Assembly: GCF_001424125.1 (NCBI RefSeq)
Contig: NZ_LMQI01000004.1
Span: forward strand, 496,001 to 560,000
DNA: 64,000 nucleotides
Source of the DNA: Cellulomonas sp. Leaf395
Lineage (GTDB): Bacteria > Actinomycetota > Actinomycetes > Actinomycetales > Cellulomonadaceae
Direction of reading: 5' to 3'
This document shows, piece after piece, positions 42,184-50,000 of this stretch (the first letter of the stretch is position 1; each line of letters begins with the position of its first letter). Under the pieces are notes generated by a model. The model had not been told where the DNA came from. It was given only the letters and a program-made list of their open reading frames with translations, and did not search any database. Both the position numbers and the translations under genes were made by a program.

Positions 42184-44145
42184 GTGACGCAGAACGGGTG
42201 GACGCGCAGCGCGTCGACCATCGCCGAGGTCGCGCACGCCGCGGGCGTGTCCCGGGCCACCGTGTCCCGGGTCATGAACGGCCGTTCCACGGTCGATCCC
42301 GAGCTGGCAGCGCGGGTCCGTGAGGTAGCCGAGCAGCTGCACTACCGGCCGAGCAACACCGCCCGCAGCCTGTCACTCGGACGGACCAACACGGTCGCCG
42401 TGGTGGTTCCCGACCTGGCCAACCCGATGTTCCAGCAGGTGCTCCGCGGAGTCGCGTCGGCCGCGGCTGAGGAGGGCTACCGCGTGCTGGTGGCGGACAC
42501 CGCCGAGCACGCGGCCGACGAGGAGCGCATCGCCCTCGACGCGCGGATGCGCTGCGACGCGCTCGTCCTGGTCTCGCCGCGCATGCCCGAGCAGACGCTG
42601 CGCGCGCTGCTCCCCGAGATCCGTCCGGTGGTCGTCGTCAACCGCGCCGCCGACGGCACCACCCCGACGCTGGCCATCGACTACGCCGCCGGCATCGACC
42701 AGATCGTCGAGCACCTCACCGGCCTCGGGCACCGGCACCTCCTGTACCTGGCCGGACCCACGGACAGCGCGTCGCACGGCGCACGGCTCGACGCCCTGCG
42801 GGTCGCCGCGGCCCGCCGCGAGGACGTGCGGCTCAGCGAGCGGCCCGCTGGGTCGTCGGTCGAGTCCGGGTACGCCGCCGCGCAGGACGTGCTGGCCTCG
42901 CGTGCCACCGCCGTCGTCGCCTACAACGACCTGGTGGCGTTCGGTCTGCTCGCGCGCCTCAACGAGCTCGGGGTGGCCGTGCCCGGCGACGTCTCCATCA
43001 CGGGTTTCGACGACATCGAGCTGGCTCGGTTCGCGACGCCCTCGCTGACCACCGCGACGGTGCCGCAGGCCGAGCTCGGCCGCCAGGCGTGGGCGCACCT
43101 GCGCTCGCTCGTCGGCGGCGAGGCTCTCGACCCGACGCCGCCGCTGATCGAACCCGTCCTCGCCGTCCGGGCCAGCTCCGGCCCCGTGCCGCCCGCCGCC
43201 CGGCTCGGTCGGCGCGCCGCGTCGGACCCCGTCGAGCCGGAGGTGCCCGAGCTGACCGCGGCGGCCTGGGCGGCCGACCAGGGCGCGTACCTGCTGAGCG
43301 GTGTCGCGGACGGGGCCGGCGGCACCACCGCAGTTCCTCTCGCGCGGTACATGTCGGGCGAGCGGCTGCCGCGCGTGCACGCCCCCCGGCCGTACCTCCA
43401 CCCGGTGCACTCGGCGGCCGGCACGGCGCTGACCGAGACCAGCCCCGTCGACCACCGCCACCACTACGGCGTGTCCATGGCGGTACCGGTGGTCAACGGC
43501 ACCAACTACTGGGGCGGTCGCACCTTCCTGCGCGACGAGGGCCCCACCCTGCTGCCCAACCACGGTCGCCAGGTCAGTGCAGGCACGCGGCTGGACGACG
43601 ACGGCGCGACGCTCGTCGACGAGATCGAGTGGCGCGACGAGCGCGACCGGCCGCTCCTCGCGGAGGACCGTCGCCTGTCGGCGGCGCCCCTGGCCGACGG
43701 TCGCGGGTACGTGCTGCGCTGGTCCAGCGTGCTGCACGCCTCGCACGGCGCTTTGCGGATCGAGAGCCCTGGCACCAACGGGCGGCCGAACGCCGGGTAC
43801 GGCGGCATCTTCTGGCGGCTCCCGTCCGCGGACGTCACCACCGTGCTCGGGGCCGGGCTCGTCGGCGAGGAAGCCGTGCACGGCAGCCTGTCGCCGTGGC
43901 TCGCGTTCGTGCAGCGCCGTGAGGGCGCGACGACGACGGTCCTGCTCGTCCAGGACCCCGCGCACCTGCGCCCGTGGTTCGCCCGGGTGGCCGAGTACGT
44001 CGGCGCCGGCCCTGCGCTCGCGTGGGACACGGTGGTCGACGTCGCCGAGGGCGACCGGCTGGACGTCGGGCTGGCCGCGGTCGTGGTGGACCGGGCCCTC
44101 GGTGCCGACGAGGCGGGACGGCTCGCCGCGCAGGCCTGGGGATGA
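42184..44145 (+). CDS. LacI-family regulator fused to a PmoA-like (DUF6807) domain
   Basis: 653 aa, about twice the usual LacI length. Residues 10-60 form the HTH and hinge helix (STIAEVAHAAGVSRATVSRV, SNTARSLSLGRTNTVAVVV). Residues about 68-335 are the sugar-binding core, ending in SITGFDDIELARFATPSLTT. From about 360 to 650 comes a PmoA/DUF6807 domain with RPYLHPVHS, DHRHHYGVSMAVPVVNGTNYWGG and the GYGGIFWRLPS segment. The start is GTG at 42184 behind GGGAGG. Its stop overlaps the Gfo/Idh ATG. It probably represses its own operon and the importer via O1/O2; the PmoA-like part may sense or process the inducer (inference). Confidence 0.9.
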   Translation: MTQNGWTRSASTIAEVAHAAGVSRATVSRVMNGRSTVDPELAARVREVAEQLHYRPSNTARSLSLGRTNTVAVVVPDLANPMFQQVLRGVASAAAEEGYRVLVADTAEHAADEERIALDARMRCDALVLVSPRMPEQTLRALLPEIRPVVVVNRAADGTTPTLAIDYAAGIDQIVEHLTGLGHRHLLYLAGPTDSASHGARLDALRVAAARREDVRLSERPAGSSVESGYAAAQDVLASRATAVVAYNDLVAFGLLARLNELGVAVPGDVSITGFDDIELARFATPSLTTATVPQAELGRQAWAHLRSLVGGEALDPTPPLIEPVLAVRASSGPVPPAARLGRRAASDPVEPEVPELTAAAWAADQGAYLLSGVADGAGGTTAVPLARYMSGERLPRVHAPRPYLHPVHSAAGTALTETSPVDHRHHYGVSMAVPVVNGTNYWGGRTFLRDEGPTLLPNHGRQVSAGTRLDDDGATLVDEIEWRDERDRPLLAEDRRLSAAPLADGRGYVLRWSSVLHASHGALRIESPGTNGRPNAGYGGIFWRLPSADVTTVLGAGLVGEEAVHGSLSPWLAFVQRREGATTTVLLVQDPAHLRPWFARVAEYVGAGPALAWDTVVDVAEGDRLDVGLAAVVVDRALGADEAGRLAAQAWG

Positions 44146-45299
44146 CCGTGCACACGCTCCGCGACGCGCCGCAGCCCACGGCGACCGCCGTGCCGACCAT
44201 CGCGGTGGTGGGCATCCACGGTCACGGGTCCAAGCACATCAGCAAGGTCGTCGACCTTCAGGAACGCGGCCTCGCGACGCTCACGGCCCTGGTGGATCCC
44301 CGCCCTCTGGACGGCGACGTCCCGTGGTACCCCGACCTCGACACCCTCCTCGCAGACGCCCGACCGGACGTCGTCGTCATCGCGACCCCGATCCACACCC
44401 ACCTCGCCCTCGCGTCCGCGGCGCTCCGGGCGGGCTGCGACGTGCTCCTGGAGAAGCCGACCACCGCGTCGCTGGCCGAGCACACTGAGCTGCTGGCCGT
44501 GGTCGAGGAGACCGGACGGCTGTGCCAGGTCGGGTTCCAGACGTTCGGCTCCGGCGCGGTCGACGAGGTCGCGCGGATCATCGCCACCGGTGAGCTGGGA
44601 GAGATCACCGGCGTCGGCGCCGTCGGCACCTGGGTGCGGACCGCGGCCTACTACCAGCGGGCGCGGTGGGCCGGCCGACGCACCCTCGACGGCGTCGAGG
44701 TCGTCGACGGGGTCGTCACCAACCCCCTCGCGCACGCGATCGCCACGGCTCTCCTGCTGGCCGGCGCGCGGACCGCGCAGGACGTGACGGACGTACGGCT
44801 CGACCTGCACCGGGCGCACCCGATCGAGGCGGACGACACGTCGGCCGTCGTGGTCCAGACCCGGTCGGGGATCCGCGTCGCCGCGGGCCTGACCCTGTGC
44901 GCGCCCGAGCGGTCGCCCGCACGCGTCATCGTGCGCGGGACGCTCGGCACCGCGACCTTGCTCTACGAGACCGACGAGCTCGACGTGTCGTCGCCGCGCG
45001 GCACGCGTCGGATCCAGTGCGGGCGCGTGGACCTGCTCGCCCAGCTGCTGACCGCACGCGCCCACCCGCCCGTCACCCTGCGGTGCTCGGTCGCGGACAC
45101 CGGGGCGTTCCTGCGGGTGCTCGAGGCGGTGCGGACCGGGCCGGACCCGGCAGCCGTGCCGGAGGCGTTCGTCGAGTGGGTGGGCGAAGGCGACGAGCAG
45201 CACCCGGTGATCGCCGACGTCGAGGCCTGGTGCGCGCGCGTGGCGGACGAGGCTGCGACGTTCACCGAGCTGGGCGCCCCGTTCGCCCGAGCGCACTGA
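44142..45299 (+). CDS. Gfo/Idh/MocA-family oxidoreductase
   Basis: 385 aa. The Rossmann glycine motif is AVVGIHGHGSKHISK. VVVIATPIHTHLALASAAL and the EKP signature in VLLEKPTTAS are intact, followed by QVGFQTFGSGAVDEV. These enzymes oxidise or epimerise sugars with NAD(P). The ATG at 44142 overlaps the LacI-PmoA stop (ATGA), so the two are coupled. DUF6807/PmoA-like proteins are commonly encoded beside Gfo/Idh/MocA enzymes (family knowledge). The substrate is unknown. Confidence 0.92.
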   Translation: MTVHTLRDAPQPTATAVPTIAVVGIHGHGSKHISKVVDLQERGLATLTALVDPRPLDGDVPWYPDLDTLLADARPDVVVIATPIHTHLALASAALRAGCDVLLEKPTTASLAEHTELLAVVEETGRLCQVGFQTFGSGAVDEVARIIATGELGEITGVGAVGTWVRTAAYYQRARWAGRRTLDGVEVVDGVVTNPLAHAIATALLLAGARTAQDVTDVRLDLHRAHPIEADDTSAVVVQTRSGIRVAAGLTLCAPERSPARVIVRGTLGTATLLYETDELDVSSPRGTRRIQCGRVDLLAQLLTARAHPPVTLRCSVADTGAFLRVLEAVRTGPDPAAVPEAFVEWVGEGDEQHPVIADVEAWCARVADEAATFTELGAPFARAH

Positions 45300-45349
45300 C
45301 CGTCGGCCGCCTGCGCGCCGACAGTGGCAGACGTCTAGGCTCGTCGGCT

Positions 45350-45826
45350 GTGATCCTGCGTCCGTACGGCGTCGACGACGGGCCCGCGACCCTCGAGGTC
45401 TTCCTGCGGGCGATCCGGGTGACGGCCGCCCAGGACTACTCGCCGGAGCAGGTCGCGGCGTGGGCGAGCGACGAGATCGACCCCGCGGGATGGGCCGCTC
45501 GCCGTCGGGCCTCCCGGACCCAGGTCGCGGAGGTCGACGGTCGCGTCGTCGGGTTCACCGACGTCGACGAGCACGGATACGTCGACATGCTCTTCGTCGA
45601 CCCTGCGTCCGCGCGGCAGGGTGTGGCCACGGCGCTGCTGGACTGGGCCGTGACCACCGCGCGGGAGCTGGGGGCCGACGAGCTGAGCACCCACGCGAGC
45701 CTGACGGCGCGGCCGTTCTTCGAGAAGCACGGGTTCGTGGTCGTCGAGGAGCATCAGCCCGTGCTGCGCGGGGTGACGCTCCGGAACTTCGTGATGCGTC
45801 GCGCCCTCGACCTGCCGGGCGACTAA
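45350..45826 (+). CDS. GNAT-family N-acetyltransferase
   Basis: 158 aa. YVDMLFVDPASARQGVATALLDWAV is the acetyl-CoA-binding motif A, with RQGVAT as the pyrophosphate loop, and RPFFEKHGFVVVEEHQPV is motif B. The acceptor is unknown. GTG at 45350 follows a TAGGCT box by 8 bases, so it is likely leaderless and transcribed independently of the upstream oxidoreductase. Confidence 0.88.
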   Translation: MILRPYGVDDGPATLEVFLRAIRVTAAQDYSPEQVAAWASDEIDPAGWAARRRASRTQVAEVDGRVVGFTDVDEHGYVDMLFVDPASARQGVATALLDWAVTTARELGADELSTHASLTARPFFEKHGFVVVEEHQPVLRGVTLRNFVMRRALDLPGD

Positions 45827-45918
45827 GCCTGCTCGAGACGGACGAGATCCCGGTCCAGCCGACGATCGACGTGACCGGCTGCGTGACGTGGGAGTCCTGC
45901 TGACGGCACGATCGGGGA

Positions 45919-46824
45919 ATGTCCGGACGGTGGCGGGTGGCGGCGGTGGCGGCGGTGGCGGCGGTGCTCGCGCTCGCGGGCTGCACCGCCGGCGGGTCGT
46001 CGCCGACCCCGTCGGCCACGCCGTCGCCCATCCCCACGGCCGTGCTGGCGGGGATCATCGTGGAGGTCCGGCAAGGGCGCAGCACGTGGGCCCAGCGGGT
46101 GGTCCAGGTGCGCGTGGTCAACGCCGGCCCGGCGGACCTGTCGGTGGCGGCGGTGCGGTTGACGACGCCCGATGTCGAGGGGGTCGCGGCGACCGACCGG
46201 GGGCGGGTCCTGCGCGCCGGGGTGGACCGCGACTTCTCGGTGGCGCTGGGTGAGCCGGTCTGTGACGACGGTGGTGACGACGTCGGCGACGAGGCGCCCC
46301 AGGTGGAGGTCGACCTCACCGACGACCGCGGGCGGCGGTCGACGGTGGTCGCCGAGCCGGCGGACCCGCAGGGGCACCTGCCGCGGATCCATGGCGAGGA
46401 CTGTGCGGAGGTCGCGGTCGCGTCCGGGGCCACCCTCACGTTGGCGGACACGATCACGACGGCCGACCTCGGCGGGACCCTCGCGGCGGAGGTCCAGCTC
46501 GAGGTGGTCCCGGTGGCCGGTGGCCCGCGGGTCGAGGTCACGCAGGTGGACCGGACGGTGCTGCTCGCGCCGCCCGGGGGAGCCGTGAGCTGGCCCGTCG
46601 CGCTCGACACGGCGGACGGTGGCGGCGCGGTGGCGCTGCCTGCGGTCGCGGGGCGGTGCGACCTGCATGCCGTCGCGGACGACAAACGCGGCACGTTCTT
46701 CGGGGTGCACACGCGGGTGGACGGGGTGGAGCAGCCGGTGTTCTACCTGGCGTCCAGCGAGGCGCTGCGGTCGGCGCTGTTCACGTTCATCCGGACGGCG
46801 TGCGGGGTCCCGGCGGACGGGTGA
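45919..46824 (+). CDS. Predicted lipoprotein of unknown function
   Basis: 301 aa. Signal peptide with lipobox LAGC (Cys22), a Pro/Ser/Thr linker (about 26-40) and then a beta-rich exported domain (about 42-295). Four further cysteines (in EPVCDDGG, GEDCAEV, GRCDLHAV and TACGVPAD) could form disulfides. I recognise no family. It is not clearly part of either polysaccharide operon. Confidence 0.7.
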   Translation: MSGRWRVAAVAAVAAVLALAGCTAGGSSPTPSATPSPIPTAVLAGIIVEVRQGRSTWAQRVVQVRVVNAGPADLSVAAVRLTTPDVEGVAATDRGRVLRAGVDRDFSVALGEPVCDDGGDDVGDEAPQVEVDLTDDRGRRSTVVAEPADPQGHLPRIHGEDCAEVAVASGATLTLADTITTADLGGTLAAEVQLEVVPVAGGPRVEVTQVDRTVLLAPPGGAVSWPVALDTADGGGAVALPAVAGRCDLHAVADDKRGTFFGVHTRVDGVEQPVFYLASSEALRSALFTFIRTACGVPADG

Positions 46825-47001
46825 GACGCGTCGGCCGCGCTGCGTGGGGTGTCGGCGCGGACCGCCGGCCGCTCGTCGCGTGACTGCGTAGTCGCGGGCC
46901 AGCGGCGGGAAAGGACGATGGCGAGCGCTTTCCCCAATATGCCCGAAACCCTTGCGCGACCCAGCGGCTCGACTGTACGAATGTCCTTGCTCGCTCGCTG
47001 G

Positions 47002-47013
47002 TGAATCGTTCCA
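47002..47013 (+). promoter_or_regulatory. LacI-type operator candidate (TGNANCGNTNCA) before the first lyase gene
   Basis: TGAATCGTTCCA, 54 bases before the ATG at 47068. It fits the same palindromic frame as TGAAACGATACA (57826) and TGTAACGATTCA (57927). A second, looser LacI-like stretch, GCGAGCGCTTTCC, lies at 46921. Confidence 0.5.
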
Positions 47014-47067
47014 AGGCCGGAACGACCGGGCAGGCGGCCTCTCAACGACGAGACAAAGGGTGATGCC

Positions 47068-50000
47068 ATGCGCTCGACGCGCGTGCACGACGAGGGACGA
47101 CCATCCGCACGCAGGGGCGGGGCTCGCGTCCTGCTGGCCGGGGTGGCCACCGCGACGGCGGCCGCGATGATGGCGACCGGCGGGCTGCCGGCCGTGGCGG
47201 CCGACGCCCCCATCGCGTGGAAGTTCGACATGGGTACCGCGACGAGCCCGGTGGCCGAGGGCTACCAGCAGGTGACCGACGCGACCCGCTACAGCGCAGC
47301 GACCGGGTTCGGCATCGTGCCGGCCGACGGTGTGAACCCCATCTCCCGCGACCGCGGAGCGACCGATCCGGCCGACCGCGACTTCGTGCTCGCCACCGCG
47401 TGGACGTTCGTGGTCGACGTGCCCAACGGCACGTACGACGTGACGGTCCGCTCGGGCGACCTGCTCGTCGGGAGCAGCTCCACCAAGACCACGGTGACCC
47501 TGGAGGGTGCCGGCGGCGGCTCGCTGAGCACCAGCCAGGCCACGGTCTCCGGGACCTGGCCCGCCACGGTCGCCGACGGTCAGCTCACCGTCGGCATCAC
47601 CGGAAGTGGCGCTGGCGGCTACGTGAGCTCGATCGTCGTCGCGCAGACGGCCACCGCTCCGGTGGAGCCGGTGCCCGGGACGTCCACGATCGCCGCGCCG
47701 ACGTCCGTGCGCATGGCTCACGTCACCCCGAGCGCCGTGACGCTGCGCTGGAACGAGGTCGCCGGCGCGACGGGCTACGCGGTCTCGCGGTCCGACGCCG
47801 TCGACGGCACCTACACGGAGGTCGCCCGGACCGGGGCGCGCGAGGTGTTCGCCACCGACGCGGTCGACACCTCCGCCCTGCGCTACTACCGCGTGCAGGC
47901 GATCGACGCGGCCGGGCTGTCCGTGCCGTCCGCCGCCGCGGTCAGCAGCCTGCCGACCGCACCGACCGTGCCGGACGTCCTGGACTTCGACCTGGGCAGC
48001 GGCGCGCTCGCGCCGGACGCCATCCGGCTCGATGCCACCAGCGCGTACAGCGCGACCACCCGGTACGGCTTCGTCGACACGCGGGCTGTCACCGCGACCG
48101 ACCGTGGCACGACAGACGCGGTGCGCTCCGACTTCGTGAGCGTGGGCGACACCGAGCTCGTCGTCGACGTGCCGAACGGCGACTACACCGTGAGCCTGAT
48201 CGCGGGCGACGCCACGGAGGCGACCAACGTCGCGATCACCGTCGAGCAGATGGCCAAGGTCGCTGCGACGGCCAAGGCCGCCGGCCAGTACCTCGAGATG
48301 TCGTTCGACATCGCGGTGGTCGACGGGCAGCTCAACCTCGAGTTCTCCGGGTCCGCCCCGAAGCTCAACCAGCTCCGGATCGCCGCCCAGAGCCCGCGGG
48401 CACCGGGGGCCGAGCCGACCGTGTGGATCACGGGTGACTCGACCGTGCAGTCCTACACCTCGGACTACGCGCCGCAGGCCGGCTGGGGCCAGATGATCGG
48501 CCGGTTCCTGTCCGACGACGTCACGGTGGACAATCGGGCGATCGGCGGGCGCTCGTCGAAGAACTTCATCAGCCAGGGCCGTCTCGACGAGGTGCTGCGC
48601 CTGGTCAAGCCCGGCGACTACCTGTTCGTGCAGTTCGGCCACAACGACGCCACCTACGGGGTCGACGACCGGTTCGCCGCCCCGGCGGACTACGCGGAGT
48701 ACCTGCGGACCTTCGTCGACGGCGCCACCCAGCGCGGTGCGCAGCCCGTGATCGTCACGCCGGTGTCCCGTCGCAGCTTCGACGCGACGACCGGGAAGTT
48801 CAACGTCTCGTTCCCGGAGTACGTCGCCGCCGCGACCGCGCTGGCCACCCAGACCGGCACCCCGCTGGTCGACCTGTCGGCGTCCAGCCGGGCCTACCTC
48901 GACGAGATCGGTCCGGAGGCGTCGACGTCGGTGTTCCTGCACGTGCCGGCCGGGGTGTACCCGAACCGGCCGACCGGCACGGTCGACGACACCCACTTCC
49001 AGGACTACGGCGCGATCCAGATGGCCCGCCTGGTCGCCACGGACGTCGCGGACCTGCCGATCCCGCTGGCCGGAGAGGTCCTCGACGTCGAGCCGCCCGC
49101 GGAGGTCCCGGCCGCGCCGGTCGGCCTGGTCGCCGGAAGCGTCTCGAATGCGGGGGTCCAGCTCACCTGGACGCCGAGCGAGGGTGCGGACATCTACCAG
49201 GTGTTCCGCAAGGCCGCCGCGGACGGGGACGACGCCTACAAGCTCGTCGCCACCTCGACGTTGCCGCAGGCCGCGATCGGTGGGCTCGTCGAGGGCGCGT
49301 CGTACGACCTGCGGGTCGTCGCGGTGAACGGTCGCGGACCGTCGGCACCGTCCGCCGCCGTGCGCGTCACCACGAAGGCCGCGCTGTACAAGTTCGACGT
49401 GCAGCTGGCCGGCAGCCCGCTCATGCCTGGGTACACCGAGGCGAGCCAGCTCTCCCGGTACACCCCGGAGATCGGCTGGGGCTGGCTGGACCCGACGGGC
49501 CTGGGCGGCCGCGACCGCGGCATCAACTTCACGCCGCCGCCGAACGACCTGCAGCGCGACTTCCTGCTGCCGGGCACCCAGCACGTGTTCGCCGTCGACG
49601 TCCCGGACGGCAGCTACGCCGTCAAGACGTACAACGGCGACTGGATCGGCACCAGCCGCTCCAACGTGCAGATCGAGGGCAAGGACTTCGGCGCCTCGAA
49701 CGCGGGCGCGGGATCGGTCTCGGAGAAGGTCAGCCAGCCGGTGCTCGTCACCGACGGGCAGCTGAACCTGGTGATGACGGGGACGTCGAGCCGGCTGAAC
49801 GGCATCGAGATCACGCCGCTGCTGCTGGCCCCGAGCGCTCTCACGCTGGACGACGTCAGCATCACGGGCTCGTCCGTCAGCGTCGCGCTCAGCTGGACGG
49901 GGACCGCCGACTCGGCCGGTTACCGCGTGTACCGCAAGGCTGCCGGGGCAGCTGCTCCGGAAGCGATCGGTGACGTCACGACGACGACGTTCGTGGACAC

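Noticed and set aside
42184-44145. Methane monooxygenase subunit annotation for the C-terminal half
   Set aside because: The 'PmoA' name of DUF6807 proteins is historical. There is no membrane-spanning PmoA-like segment here and the context is sugar metabolism.
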